A DNA stretch of 64,000 bases from Pollutiaquabacter aromativorans (GCA_049177215.1 CP185379.1:186001-250000), one strand, 5' to 3'. Counted from the stretch's first letter, positions 1 through 10,096 are shown. Notes: generated by a model from the sequence alone, not told the origin. Made by a program: numbers and translations.

Positions 1-1484
1 TCTCCAGCGGTGATTGGATGCCCGTAACGGACAAGGATGAAATCGAGCCGCACGACGGAAATGATGTTCACACTACGATCGACGTCAACATCCAGGATGT
101 TGCGGAGAGTTCCTTGCGCCGCCACCTGGAACTCAACAAGGCTGATCACGGTTGTGCGGTACTGATGGAGGTGGCTACCGGGGAGATCCGGGCGATCGCC
201 AACCTCTCGCGTACGGAAGGCGGTGATTATGTGGAAGACTTCAATTATGCCATCGCGGAAGCTGCCGAGCCCGGCTCCACCTTCAAACTGGCTTCCCTGT
301 TGGTGGCACTTGAAGATCAGTTGGTCGACCTCCAGGATACGGTCGAAGTCGGCAATGGTGTTTATGTCTATTCCCGTAAGAACGGGACCATGCGTGATGC
401 GCATGCGCCGCGCCGCAGCCGGATGAGTGTCCAGGAGATCTTCGAACATTCATCCAACGTCGGCGTTTCCCGGATCATCTTTTCCAACTATGCCAAGCGA
501 CCGCAGGAGTTTGTGAATCGCCTTCGAAGCTTCGGGCTGGGGGAAAAACTCGGCCTGCAGATCGACGGCGAAGGTGCTCCCTTCATCCGGAACGCGAATG
601 AAAAAGGCTGGTCCGGCATTTCGTTGCCCTGGATGTCGATCGGGTACGAGTGCCTGATCACCCCCTTGCAGACACTAACCTTCTACAACGCGGTCGCTAA
701 CAATGGCCGAATGGTCAAGCCGCTGCTGGTGAAAGAGATTCGCCATCGCGGCCAATTGGTCAAATCCTTCGAAACGGAAGTGATGCGTGACTCGATCGCT
801 TCAGCCGAGGCGCTTCAGAAAGCGCACATCATGCTCGAGGGCGTTGTCCAGAACGGAACGGGCGACGTGCTGAAGGATTCTCCCTATCGCATCGCGGGAA
901 AAACCGGTACCGCCCAGATCGCGCACAGTCGCTTCGGGTATAACAAAGGGAATGCCCAATACCAGGCGTCTTTTGTCGGGTACTTCCCGGCAGACAAGCC
1001 CGCGTACAGTTGCATCGTGATCGTCAACGCCCCTTCGAATAGTCTTTACTATGGTGGCGCAGTCGCCGCGCCGATCTTCAAGGAGATCGCCGACAAGGTC
1101 TACAGTTCCCGGCTTGATCTGCACAATGGCGATGTGCCGGTTGATTCGAATGTATATACGCCTGTTCCTTATGTCAGGGCCGGTGCGCAAAAGGATACGC
1201 GGCAAGTATTGGCGGGATTGGGCGTAAGCTACCACGCGGCGTCTGAAGAGGCGGCGTGGGTCAGCGCAACAAGGGGGAAGGATGAGGTGGAGTTACAACC
1301 CCGTCGTGTGGCGCAGGGCGCCGTACCGAATGTGATCGGTATGGGTCTTAAGGATGCGTTGTATTTACTGGAGTCTTCCGGACTACTCGTTCGTGTGACT
1401 GGAAAAGGAAGTGTAACACGGCAATCCATTGGCGCGGGTACGCCTGTTCGGAAAGGTCAACAAATCGTCATTGAACTGGGTTGA
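1..1484 (+). CDS. ftsI: Penicillin-binding protein, division transpeptidase with PASTA domain (5' partial)
   Basis: Cross-links septal peptidoglycan in the periplasm. The reading frame is open to the left edge, so the N-terminal membrane anchor and dimerisation domain lie outside the window; 488 residues follow the first internal ATG at 18. Counting from that ATG, the three penicillin-binding motifs are visible: STFK (87-90, acylated serine), SSN in EHSSNVGVSR near 142, and KTGT (295-298). The last ~60 residues, beginning VPNVIGMGLKDAL, form one PASTA repeat, which is common in Bacteroidota homologues. It is the first gene of the division cluster and its stop overlaps the murE start by one base, suggesting translational coupling. 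The family is certain; FtsI rather than another class B enzyme is inferred from the neighbours. Confidence 0.93.
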   Translation, partial: SSGDWMPVTDKDEIEPHDGNDVHTTIDVNIQDVAESSLRRHLELNKADHGCAVLMEVATGEIRAIANLSRTEGGDYVEDFNYAIAEAAEPGSTFKLASLLVALEDQLVDLQDTVEVGNGVYVYSRKNGTMRDAHAPRRSRMSVQEIFEHSSNVGVSRIIFSNYAKRPQEFVNRLRSFGLGEKLGLQIDGEGAPFIRNANEKGWSGISLPWMSIGYECLITPLQTLTFYNAVANNGRMVKPLLVKEIRHRGQLVKSFETEVMRDSIASAEALQKAHIMLEGVVQNGTGDVLKDSPYRIAGKTGTAQIAHSRFGYNKGNAQYQASFVGYFPADKPAYSCIVIVNAPSNSLYYGGAVAAPIFKEIADKVYSSRLDLHNGDVPVDSNVYTPVPYVRAGAQKDTRQVLAGLGVSYHAASEEAAWVSATRGKDEVELQPRRVAQGAVPNVIGMGLKDALYLLESSGLLVRVTGKGSVTRQSIGAGTPVRKGQQIVIELG

Positions 1485-2944
1485 TGAAGCCGCTGAAGGA
1501 CATACTCTACAAAGCCGGCATACTCGATGTCTTCGGTTCCACCGATACCGAGATCGTGGATGTCTGTTTCGATTCGCGAAAGGCGCGGAACGGATCGCTC
1601 TTTGTAGCAGTGCGCGGAACGCAGGCAGACGGGCATGGCTTTATCTCCAGTGTCGTGGAACAGGGTGCAGCCGCCATCGTTTGTGAAACACTTCCGGAGC
1701 AGCGTGTCGCCGGCGTAACCTATGTACGGGTGCAGGACAGTGCCCTGGCCTTGGGACAGATCGCGGCCAATTTCTTCGGCAATCCTTCTGAAAAACTGAA
1801 GCTGGTCGGCGTAACCGGAACGAACGGCAAGACCACCACCGTCACCTTGTTGTTTCAACTGTTTCGCCGTCTGGGCTATGGTGTCGGCTTGTTGTCGACT
1901 GTCCGCAACCAGATCAACGACCAGGTTATTCCGTCAACCCATACGACTCCCGACCCGATTCAGTTGAATGCGCTGCTATCCGCGATGGTCGACGAGGGTT
2001 GTACGCACGCGTTCATGGAAGTGAGTTCGCATGCGGTCGCGCAAAAACGCATCGCCGGGCTGCGTTTCGCGGGCGGTGTCTTCACCAATATCACACACGA
2101 CCATCTCGATTATCATAAGACGTTCGAGGAGTACCTCAAAGCCAAGAAAGGCTTCTTCGACCAGCTTTCATCCGATGCATTCGCGCTCGTCAATGCCGAT
2201 GACCGCAATGGTGCGGTGATGTTGCAGAATACGCGCGCACGCAAATACACTTATGCGCTGCGGACGATGGCCGACTATAAAGCGCGGTTGATGGAGAATC
2301 AGTTTTCCGGACTGCTCCTGAACATCGACGGACAGGAGGTGCTGTGTCGCCTGGTCGGCAGTTTCAACGCCTACAACCTGACCGCTACCTACGCTGCAGC
2401 CGTACAACTCGGAGAAAGCAAAATGGAAGTCCTGACCGCCCTGAGTCTGCTGGCGCCGGTAGAAGGACGATTCGATTATGTCGCGTCACCGGCCAATGTG
2501 ATCGGTGTAATCGACTATGCACACACGCCGGATGCGCTGCAGAATGTGCTCAGCACCATTCACGATGTCATGGCCGGACAAGGGCGCGTCATTACGATCG
2601 TCGGGTGTGGCGGTGATCGCGACGCAGCGAAGCGTCCGGTGATGGCGAGGATCGCCTGTGAGTTGAGCGACCAGGTCATCCTGACCAGCGATAATCCGAG
2701 GTCGGAGGATCCGGCCGAGATCATCCGGCAAATGGAACGCGGCATTCCACCGACCGACAGCCGCAAATCGCTCAGCATTGCCGATCGCAAAGAAGCTATT
2801 AAAACAGCGGTCACACTCGCGCGGTCTGGAGATATCATCCTGGTCGCGGGCAAGGGTCACGAAAAGTACCAGGAGATCAAGGGAGTGCGTCATCCGTTCG
2901 ATGACAAGAAAGTAATCGAAGAGCTTTTTAAATCCGGAAACTGA
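1484..2944 (+). CDS. murE: UDP-MurNAc-tripeptide synthetase (meso-DAP-adding)
   Basis: Cytoplasmic Mur ligase that adds the third stem-peptide residue to UDP-MurNAc-L-Ala-D-Glu. The central ATP-binding domain has GTNGKTTT near residue 111. DNPR near residue 403, in SDNPRSEDP, is the signature of enzymes that use meso-diaminopimelate; lysine-adding enzymes have DDPN here. Its length of about 486 residues is normal. I chose the ATG at 1484, which shares its A with the ftsI stop (TGATG); an in-frame TTG lies directly before it at 1481. mraY follows after two bases. Confidence 0.95.
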   Translation: MKPLKDILYKAGILDVFGSTDTEIVDVCFDSRKARNGSLFVAVRGTQADGHGFISSVVEQGAAAIVCETLPEQRVAGVTYVRVQDSALALGQIAANFFGNPSEKLKLVGVTGTNGKTTTVTLLFQLFRRLGYGVGLLSTVRNQINDQVIPSTHTTPDPIQLNALLSAMVDEGCTHAFMEVSSHAVAQKRIAGLRFAGGVFTNITHDHLDYHKTFEEYLKAKKGFFDQLSSDAFALVNADDRNGAVMLQNTRARKYTYALRTMADYKARLMENQFSGLLLNIDGQEVLCRLVGSFNAYNLTATYAAAVQLGESKMEVLTALSLLAPVEGRFDYVASPANVIGVIDYAHTPDALQNVLSTIHDVMAGQGRVITIVGCGGDRDAAKRPVMARIACELSDQVILTSDNPRSEDPAEIIRQMERGIPPTDSRKSLSIADRKEAIKTAVTLARSGDIILVAGKGHEKYQEIKGVRHPFDDKKVIEELFKSGN

Positions 2945-2946
2945 AC

Positions 2947-4213
2947 ATGCTCTACTACCTGTTTGGCTATCTCGATCGCATGTTCGATCTCCCGGGGGCG
3001 GGTGTGTTTCAATACATCTCCTTCCGGGCTGCCCTTGCGGTAATCCTTTCGTTGATGATCTCCCTGGTATTCGGCAAGCGCATCATCCGGTTGTTGCATC
3101 GCAAGCAAGTAGGGGAAACCGTACGCGACCTTGGCCTGGACGGTCGAGGAGAGGAGAAGGCAGGGTTACACTTCGACGATGGGTGGTTTGATCATTATCG
3201 CTGCTATCCTGATCCCGACCCTCCTCTTCGCTCGCCTGTTGAATGTCTATGTAATTCTGATGATCGTGACCACTGTTTGGCTGGGACTTATCGGATTCAT
3301 AGATGATTACATCAAGGTTTTCAAGAAGGACAAGGAAGGCCTTGCCGGTCGGTTCAAAGTATTGGGACAGGTCGGACTCGGGCTCATTGTGGGTTTGACC
3401 TTGTACTTCAATCCGAATGTCGTCGTGAAGGAGCGCATCCGCGAGCAACAGCTGACCGTGGAGCATAAGACTTCGAATGTTATTGAAGATATCCGCCAAA
3501 GCGAAGCGGCACTGTATGCGAAGGATCCGGTCAAATCGACGAAGACCACCATTCCGTTCATCAAGAACCACGAATTCGATTATTCCGCATTGCTGAAGTG
3601 GACGGGGCCGGGCTACCGGAACCTCGCCTGGTTGATCTTCATTCCATTCGTGATCCTGATCATCACCGCAGTTTCCAATGGCGCCAACATTACGGACGGC
3701 ATTGACGGACTGGCGACCGGCACCTCGGCTATCATCGGCGCAACTCTGGGCATTCTTGCTTACGTATCGGGTAACACCGTTTTCGCGAATTACCTGAACA
3801 TCATGTACATCCCCTACACCGGGGAGTTGGTCGTCTTTGGTGCGGCGATGGTCGGTGCCTGTGTGGGATTCCTCTGGTACAATGCCTATCCGGCACAAGT
3901 CTTCATGGGCGACACGGGAAGCCTGGCGCTCGGCGGGATCATCGCCACGTTCGCGATTGCGATCCGGAAAGAACTGCTGATACCGATCCTCTGCGGCATT
4001 TTCCTGGTTGAGAACCTGTCGGTGGTCATGCAGGTAAGCTATTTCAAATACACGAAGAAGAAATATGGTGAAGGCCGACGGATTTTCCGGATGTCGCCTT
4101 TGCATCATCACTATCAGAAACTTGGTTATCACGAAGCAAAAATCGTTTCGCGCTTCTGGATCGTCGGGATCATGCTCGCGATCGTCACGATGGTAACACT
4201 CAAACTCCGCTGA
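2947..4213 (+). CDS. mraY: Phospho-MurNAc-pentapeptide transferase, reading frame broken by a +1 shift
   Basis: Integral membrane enzyme that transfers phospho-MurNAc-pentapeptide to undecaprenyl phosphate, giving lipid I. Two overlapping frames together make one MraY of ~421 residues. The first (from ATG 2947) holds TM1 and GETVRDLGL and then runs into unrelated sequence; the second takes over with TSTMGGLIII and continues through NITDGIDGL and MGDTGSLALGG to HHHYQK, all conserved MraY sequence. Reading one base less at the TT of 3166-3167 joins AGG-type coding as EEKAGYTSTMGG; the exact site could lie anywhere in the purine-rich stretch 3141-3170. The gene is essential and in conserved order, so sequence error is more likely than inactivation. 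Confidence 0.9.
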
Positions 4214-4273
4214 CCGTCGGCGTGTCGAAATCGCGCCCGACTGGAACAACTGCCATCCGGTCGTAAGCGACTG

Positions 4274-5596
4274 GTGGTGCTGGGCGCCGCTGAAAGCGGT
4301 GTCGGTGCCGCCATTCTGGCTATCCGGAAGGGGTTGGATGTGTTTGTCTCCGACATGGGCGTGATCAAAGAGGAGTACCGCCGGATGCTGGAGCAGAATG
4401 GGATCCCGTTCGAATCCGGGCAGCATACGGAATCACTGATCCTGAATGCGGACGAAGTGGTGAAAAGTCCCGGTATTCCTGACAAGGCGGAGCTCATCAA
4501 GAAGTTGCATGCGGCGGGTATTCCGGTCATCAGCGAGATCGAATTCGCCGGCCGTTATACGCGTGCGAAGATCATCGGCATTACCGGCACCAACGGGAAG
4601 ACGACCACCACCATGCTCATGTATCACATGTTGAAGAAGGCCGGTTTCAATGTGGGCCTCGGCGGAAATGTGGGCAAGAGCTTCGCGCTTCAGGTTGCGG
4701 AGAATGACTTCGACTATTACGTTCTGGAGTTGAGCAGCTTTCAGCTCGACGGCATCCGCGATTTCCGCTGCCACATCGCCATCCTGACCAATATCACACC
4801 GGATCACCTGGACCGCTACGAATACAAGCTGGAGAATTATGTCCGCTCCAAGTTCAGGATCACCATGAATCAGCATCCCGACGACTGTTTCATTTACTGT
4901 GCGGACGATCCGATTACCCGGGAATATATGGAGACGGTCGGCTTCCAGGCCCGGCTGCTTCCATTCTCCATCAAATCGACGGTGGAGCAGGGCGCCTTTC
5001 TTGAAAACGGAAACACACTAACCATACACATCAACCAAGACCACTTTTCTATGTTCATCCACGAGCTCGCCCTGCAAGGGAAACACAATCTCTACAACTC
5101 CATGGCCGCCGGCATCGCCGCCCGCGTATTGGAAATCCGAAAGGAAACCGTTCGCGAAAGCCTGTCGGATTTCCGGAACGTCGAACATCGTCTCGAACAC
5201 GTTACCACCGTTCACGGTATCGAGTTCATCAACGATTCGAAAGCGACGAACATCAATTCCACCTGGTACGCCCTGGAGTCGATGACCAAACCGGTCGTCC
5301 TGATACTGGGCGGCGTGGACAAAGGCAACGATTACGAATCCCTGCTCGAACTTGTTCGCGAGAAAGTGAAGGGGATCGTTTGCCTTGGCAAAGAGAATAA
5401 GAAGATCGTCAAGACCTTCAAGGAAGTAGTTCCGGTAGTGGAAGCGCTTTCCGCTGACGAGGCTGTGCAAGCTTCCTATCGGATGGCCAAGAAAGGCGAT
5501 GCGGTGCTGTTGTCGCCTGCCTGTGCCAGCTTCGATCTCTTCGAGAACTACGAGGACCGTGGCCGTCAGTTCAAGAAGGCCGTTCGCGCACTTTGA
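4274..5596 (+). CDS. murD: UDP-MurNAc-L-alanine:D-glutamate ligase
   Basis: Cytoplasmic Mur ligase adding D-glutamate. The N-terminal VVLGAAESGVGAAIL is the UDP-binding Rossmann motif of MurD. GTNGKTTTT lies near residue 104, and the C-terminal domain has ILGGVDKGNDY and LLSPACASFDLFENYEDRG, both typical of MurD. The start is unusual: there is no in-frame ATG between the mraY stop and the first motif. GTG 4274 opens directly at the first Val, while homologues generally carry a few basic residues first (here RKRL is encoded just upstream, in frame), so CTG 4250 or CTG 4271 are alternatives. The 60-base gap after mraY has no other gene. Confidence 0.94.
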   Translation: MVLGAAESGVGAAILAIRKGLDVFVSDMGVIKEEYRRMLEQNGIPFESGQHTESLILNADEVVKSPGIPDKAELIKKLHAAGIPVISEIEFAGRYTRAKIIGITGTNGKTTTTMLMYHMLKKAGFNVGLGGNVGKSFALQVAENDFDYYVLELSSFQLDGIRDFRCHIAILTNITPDHLDRYEYKLENYVRSKFRITMNQHPDDCFIYCADDPITREYMETVGFQARLLPFSIKSTVEQGAFLENGNTLTIHINQDHFSMFIHELALQGKHNLYNSMAAGIAARVLEIRKETVRESLSDFRNVEHRLEHVTTVHGIEFINDSKATNINSTWYALESMTKPVVLILGGVDKGNDYESLLELVREKVKGIVCLGKENKKIVKTFKEVVPVVEALSADEAVQASYRMAKKGDAVLLSPACASFDLFENYEDRGRQFKKAVRAL

Positions 5597-5629
5597 TCAC
5601 CATTCATTTCACCGAATACATCTTACCTG

Positions 5630-6793
5630 ATGCAATCCACCTGGCTTGATAAGTACTTCCGTGGGGACCGGACGATCTGGTTGGTCGTTTTTATCCTCTC
5701 GATCTTCTCGCTGCTGGCAGTATACAGCAGTGCCGGCAGCCTTGCCTACCGGTATAAGGACGGAAATACGGAGTACTATCTCTTCAAGCACCTGGCCATG
5801 CTGTTGTTCGGTATCGGCCTGATGTATGCGGCGCATCTGTTGAAGTATACTGTCTATTCGAGGGTATCGCAATTCGCGCTGATTATCGCAGTGCCTTTGC
5901 TCATCCTGACACTCGCGTTGGGGACGAATCTGAACGAAGCAAGCCGTTGGTTGACGATTCCGGGAATCAACATCACCTTCCAGACTTCCGACTTCGCCAA
6001 GATCGCGTTGATCATGTACGTCGCCCGCGTATTGTCGAAGAAGCAGGATGAGATCACCAGTTTCCGGACGGCCTTTCTTCCTGTCGTGCTTCCGGTGCTG
6101 TTGGTATGCGGATTGATCCTGCCGGCCAATTTCAGTACAGCCGCCGTGCTCTTTGCTTCCTGCTTGTTTCTGATGTTCATCGGAAGGATCCGGTTGAAGT
6201 TCATCTTCTCGCTGATCGGACTCGGAATTGCCGGATTCGGACTTTATCTGCTGATCGCCATTGCGACCGGGAATAAGGGAAGGATCGACACGTGGATGGC
6301 CCGCATCGAGCGATTCAGTGATGAGGAACACAAAGACAACTACCAGGCCGACCAGTCCAAGATCGCCATTGCCACCGGGGGGATTGTCGGCAAATTCCCG
6401 GGTAATTCCGTTCAGCGGAATTTCCTGCCGCATCCCTATTCGGATTTCATCTATGCGATCATCATTGAAGAGTACGGGTTGATCGGTGGCGTGTTGATCG
6501 TGTTTTTGTATTTGCTGTTATTCTACCGGGTGGTCCGCTTCCTGCACCATAGTCCAATGGCATTCGGTACGCTGGTCGCAGTCGGATGCACGTTCACCCT
6601 GGTATTCCAGGCCATGATCAACATGGCCGTTGCCGTGAACCTGTTTCCGGTCACCGGACAACCCTTGCCCCTGGTCAGTATGGGCGGTACCTCCATCATC
6701 TTTACCAGTGTGGCAGTAGGTATCGTACTAAGTGTTAGTCGCCAGGTCGAAAAGGAAAAGTTGGAAGGAGGGGACGAGCTTGCCACGGCATGA
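5630..6793 (+). CDS. ftsW: Division-specific lipid II glycosyltransferase FtsW
   Basis: SEDS-family membrane glycosyltransferase that polymerises lipid II at the septum with its partner FtsI. The 387 residues form about ten hydrophobic segments. GNSVQRNFLPHPYSDFI near residue 258, followed by IIEEYGLIGG, and PLPLVSMGGTS near the end are the conserved SEDS motifs. Position between murD and murG marks it as FtsW and not RodA. It is separated from murD by 33 bases and its end overlaps the chosen murG start by 14 bases. Confidence 0.94.
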   Translation: MQSTWLDKYFRGDRTIWLVVFILSIFSLLAVYSSAGSLAYRYKDGNTEYYLFKHLAMLLFGIGLMYAAHLLKYTVYSRVSQFALIIAVPLLILTLALGTNLNEASRWLTIPGINITFQTSDFAKIALIMYVARVLSKKQDEITSFRTAFLPVVLPVLLVCGLILPANFSTAAVLFASCLFLMFIGRIRLKFIFSLIGLGIAGFGLYLLIAIATGNKGRIDTWMARIERFSDEEHKDNYQADQSKIAIATGGIVGKFPGNSVQRNFLPHPYSDFIYAIIIEEYGLIGGVLIVFLYLLLFYRVVRFLHHSPMAFGTLVAVGCTFTLVFQAMINMAVAVNLFPVTGQPLPLVSMGGTSIIFTSVAVGIVLSVSRQVEKEKLEGGDELATA

Positions 6794-7898
6794 TGAGTTG
6801 CGGGTGATCATCAGCGGAGGCGGGACCGGCGGGCATATATTCCCCGCGGTCTCGATCGCCAAAGCGCTCAAGGAAGCGGATTCGTCGACCGAGATACTCT
6901 TCGTTGGAGCGGAAGGACGGATGGAGATGGAAAAAGTACCGGCAGCAGGGTTTAAGATCGTCGGTTTGCCGATTCGCGGCATCCAGCGCAGCCTGAGCGT
7001 TTCAAACCTGACCTTGCCGTGGAAGGTGTTGCAAAGCCTGCTGAAGGCGCGGAAGATCATTCGTGAATTCCGTCCGGATGTTGCAGTGGGAGTAGGCGGA
7101 TATGCCAGCGGGCCGTTGTTGTTCATGGCGACCCGGATGGGCATACCCGCCTTGATACAAGAGCAAAATTCCTTCGCCGGTCTCACGAACCGATGGCTGG
7201 CGAAGCGTGTGAATAAAATATGTGTGGCCTACGAGGGAATGGAAAAATACTTCCCGTCCGATAAGATCCTGCTGACCGGCAATCCGGTCCGGCCCGATAT
7301 TCAATACATCGAAGGGAAGCGTGCGGAAGCTTTGCAATTTTTCGGATTGTCACCGGATAAGCCGGTGTTACTGGCCATAGGTGGAAGCCTCGGTGCCCGG
7401 ACCATCAATGAAACGCTGGAAAATGATCTGGAACGTCTTGCGGGGGCGAAGGTTCAGCTTATCTGGCAAACCGGGAAATCCTTCTTCAGTCGCGCGCAGG
7501 CATGCGCCAAACAGTTCGAGCAGCAAGGCATCAAGGCGTTCGACTTCATCGCGCGGATGGACCTGGCCTACGCGGCTGCCGACCTGGTCGTCTCCAGGGC
7601 GGGAGCTAGTTCTGTATCGGAGCTAACGCTAACCGGAAAAGCCGCGATTCTTGTGCCTTCGCCCAACGTAGCGGAAGATCATCAGACCAAGAACGCCATG
7701 GCCCTGGTGAAGCACGATGCCGCGGTGTTGGTGCGTGACCAGGATGCGCGGGAATCGCTGGTCAGGGAAGCCCTGACCTTGCTTTCCGATGGGGAAAGGC
7801 GTCGCCTCCTGTCGGAACGGATTGCCGTACTTGCCTTGCCGGATGCGGCAAAGCGGATCGCAGCGGAAGTGAAATCAATCGCATCGAAAGGATCCTGA
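6780..7898 (+). CDS. murG: UDP-GlcNAc:lipid I N-acetylglucosaminyltransferase
   Basis: Peripheral GT28 enzyme on the inner face of the membrane that converts lipid I to lipid II. ISGGGTGGH at the N-terminus is the lipid-binding glycine loop; GVGGYASGP, QEQNSFAGLTN and SRAGASSVSEL are further MurG motifs. I placed the start at TTG 6780 because an unusually good Shine-Dalgarno sequence (GGAAGGAGGGG, 6763-6773) sits at correct distance, inside the end of ftsW. The frame is also open upstream to 6732, but that region is ftsW sequence. This start gives 372 residues, normal for the family. murC begins two bases after the stop. Confidence 0.93.
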   Translation: MPRHDELRVIISGGGTGGHIFPAVSIAKALKEADSSTEILFVGAEGRMEMEKVPAAGFKIVGLPIRGIQRSLSVSNLTLPWKVLQSLLKARKIIREFRPDVAVGVGGYASGPLLFMATRMGIPALIQEQNSFAGLTNRWLAKRVNKICVAYEGMEKYFPSDKILLTGNPVRPDIQYIEGKRAEALQFFGLSPDKPVLLAIGGSLGARTINETLENDLERLAGAKVQLIWQTGKSFFSRAQACAKQFEQQGIKAFDFIARMDLAYAAADLVVSRAGASSVSELTLTGKAAILVPSPNVAEDHQTKNAMALVKHDAAVLVRDQDARESLVREALTLLSDGERRRLLSERIAVLALPDAAKRIAAEVKSIASKGS

Positions 7899-7900
7899 TC

Positions 7901-9274
7901 GTGGAGTTTGCCAATATAAAAAGCGTCTATTTCGTCGGCATCGGAGGCATCGGAATGTCTGCCCTTGCACGCTTTTTCCGTGCAGAGGAAAAGCAGGTAG
8001 GCGGCTATGACCGGACCAGCACGCCGCTGACCGAGGAACTGGAGCGCGAGGGTATGTTGGTCCGCTATCAGGATTCGGTTGCTGCGATACCGGAGCATTT
8101 TCGCGATCCATCGACTACCCTGGTTGTTTTTACACCAGCGATCCCGAAAGAACATGAAGAGCTGAACTGGTTCCGCAACAACGGATTCTCGGTCATGAAG
8201 CGCTCTCAGGTACTGGGCCTTATCACGAAACACAGTTTCACCATCGCAGTAGCAGGTACCCATGGAAAGACAACCACATCTTCCATGGTTGCCCATTTGC
8301 TGCGGTCGGCAGGGATTCCCTGTACGGCCTTCCTCGGAGGAATCGCCAAGAATTACCACAACAATCTGCTGATCGGCGAGCCCTATAAAGGTCTTCACTA
8401 TGTGGTCGTTGAGGCGGATGAGTATGATCGCTCCTTTTTGACCCTCTATCCTGATATCGCCATAGTTACTTCCATGGATCCCGATCACCTCGATATTTAT
8501 GGGAATGCGGAGGAAATGGTGAAAACCTATCGGCAATTCGCTGCGCAGGTCAAGACCGGTGGCTGGGTCATTCACCGAAAAGGCTTGCCCTTGCCGTCCG
8601 ACGGCAGGGTGGTACCGTATGCGATCCGGGAAGCTTCGCTGATCTCCGGAAAGGATATTCGCATCGATTCGCATCGATACACTTTCACCTATTCGGGCTT
8701 AGGGGCCGAATGGAAGAACCTGTGGACCCGATTGCCCGGTTATCACAATGTCGAAAACGCAGTTGCAGCTACATCCGTAGCGCGGATACTGGACTTGCCG
8801 GAGGAGAAAGTTCGAAAAGGACTTGAGTCCTACACCGGTGTGCTCCGCCGGTTCGACTACCAGGTCGACACGGACCGACACGTCTATATCGACGATTATG
8901 CCCATCATCCGGAAGAATTGAAGGCTTGCATTCTGTCGGCCAGAGAATTGTATCCCGGGAAAAAGATCACGGGCATCTTTCAACCCCACCTGTACAGCAG
9001 GACCCGGGATTTCGTCGATGGCTTTGCAGAAAGTCTCTCGTTGCTGGATGAATTACTGCTATTGGAGATCTATCCGGCACGCGAACTTCCTATTGAGGGG
9101 GTGAATGCTAAAATGATCCTGGACCGCATGACCATTCCGGCCCGACGGATCGTCAGCAAGCAGGAAGCACTTGATTTGGTTAAAAAAGAACAACCCGAAG
9201 TACTGTTAACGCTTGGCGCCGGTGATATTGATCAACTGGTAGCGCCATTGCGTGATATGCTCAACAAGCTATAA
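7901..9274 (+). CDS. murC: UDP-MurNAc:L-alanine ligase
   Basis: First Mur ligase, adding L-alanine to UDP-MurNAc in the cytoplasm. The protein opens with IKSVYFVGIGGIGMSALARF, the nucleotide-binding motif of MurC. GTHGKTTT lies near residue 119, where MurC has His in place of the Asn of MurD/E. VVEADEYDRSF and IDDYAHHPEE are further family motifs. The start is GTG 7901, two bases after murG; no ATG fits. With 457 residues the length is normal. No ddl gene follows, unlike in many proteobacterial dcw clusters. Confidence 0.95.
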   Translation: MEFANIKSVYFVGIGGIGMSALARFFRAEEKQVGGYDRTSTPLTEELEREGMLVRYQDSVAAIPEHFRDPSTTLVVFTPAIPKEHEELNWFRNNGFSVMKRSQVLGLITKHSFTIAVAGTHGKTTTSSMVAHLLRSAGIPCTAFLGGIAKNYHNNLLIGEPYKGLHYVVVEADEYDRSFLTLYPDIAIVTSMDPDHLDIYGNAEEMVKTYRQFAAQVKTGGWVIHRKGLPLPSDGRVVPYAIREASLISGKDIRIDSHRYTFTYSGLGAEWKNLWTRLPGYHNVENAVAATSVARILDLPEEKVRKGLESYTGVLRRFDYQVDTDRHVYIDDYAHHPEELKACILSARELYPGKKITGIFQPHLYSRTRDFVDGFAESLSLLDELLLLEIYPARELPIEGVNAKMILDRMTIPARRIVSKQEALDLVKKEQPEVLLTLGAGDIDQLVAPLRDMLNKL

Positions 9275-9277
9275 CCT

Positions 9278-10096
9278 ATGTGGAAGCGATTTCAATCCAT
9301 TGACTGGAAACGTGCAGGCCGCATCAGCGGCTGGTCCGCCCTCGGAATCGTATTCGTCGTATCAGTCGGATTCACCGGCTCACGACAGGATTCGATGGCC
9401 TGTACCGGTGTTCATGTACACATTACGGATACGATCGGTCACAGTTTCGTGGAAGTCGATGATGTAGAAGCGATGATCCGGGACAAGTACGGAGCGGTTG
9501 AGGGAAAATCCTTGCATGCAATTAACACGGCTTTGTTGGAAAGTATCATTCGCAACAACCCCTTCGTGAAAACAGCCGAGGTATTTTCATCCATTGATGG
9601 GAAGCTGTATGTCGAGGTGATTCAACGTACACCGATCGTGCGCGTGATCAATCAATTAGGCGAAAGCTTCTACATCGACGAACAAGGGACTTTCATGCCA
9701 CTCTCGGGTCAATATACCGCCCGGGTGCCTGTTGCAAACGGTTACTTGTTCGATCGGGAAGCGGAAAGAAACATCCTTCAGTATTCGGAAGAGCAGCGGG
9801 CCGACACGTCGATCAAGCGGTCAAGGATCGATGAAGTCTTCCGGGTGGCACAGTTCCTTCAGGGAGACCCGTTCTGGCTTTCACAGACGGAACAACTCTA
9901 TGTGAATCTGAACGGTGACATCGAGCTGGTCCCACGGGTGGGCAACCACACGATCCTGCTGGGAGACGCCAGCCGGTTGGAGGTGAAGTTTCGAAATCTT
10001 CGCTGGTTCTACCGCGAAGCACTGAATAAAAAGGGGTGGGGGGAATACAAGACCATCAACCTTAAATACCACGACCAGGTCGTTGCCGCGCACTGA
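9278..10096 (+). CDS. ftsQ: Cell division protein FtsQ/DivIB
   Basis: Bitopic membrane protein of the divisome core. A short cytoplasmic tail (MWKRFQSIDWKRAG) precedes one transmembrane segment at about residues 17-36. A POTRA-like region follows: residues 50-110 include EVDDVEAMIRDKYG and LLESIIRNNPFVKTAEVF. The beta domain contains SFYIDEQGTFMPLS. The sequence diverges from proteobacterial FtsQ, as usual in Bacteroidota, so the name rests on this architecture and on the position between murC and ftsA. Confidence 0.85.
   Translation: MWKRFQSIDWKRAGRISGWSALGIVFVVSVGFTGSRQDSMACTGVHVHITDTIGHSFVEVDDVEAMIRDKYGAVEGKSLHAINTALLESIIRNNPFVKTAEVFSSIDGKLYVEVIQRTPIVRVINQLGESFYIDEQGTFMPLSGQYTARVPVANGYLFDREAERNILQYSEEQRADTSIKRSRIDEVFRVAQFLQGDPFWLSQTEQLYVNLNGDIELVPRVGNHTILLGDASRLEVKFRNLRWFYREALNKKGWGEYKTINLKYHDQVVAAH

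Noticed and set aside
3083..4426. 447-codon open frame on the minus strand across mraY and murD
   Set aside because: Antisense to conserved genes and rich in H, D, R and Q, as expected of a shadow frame.
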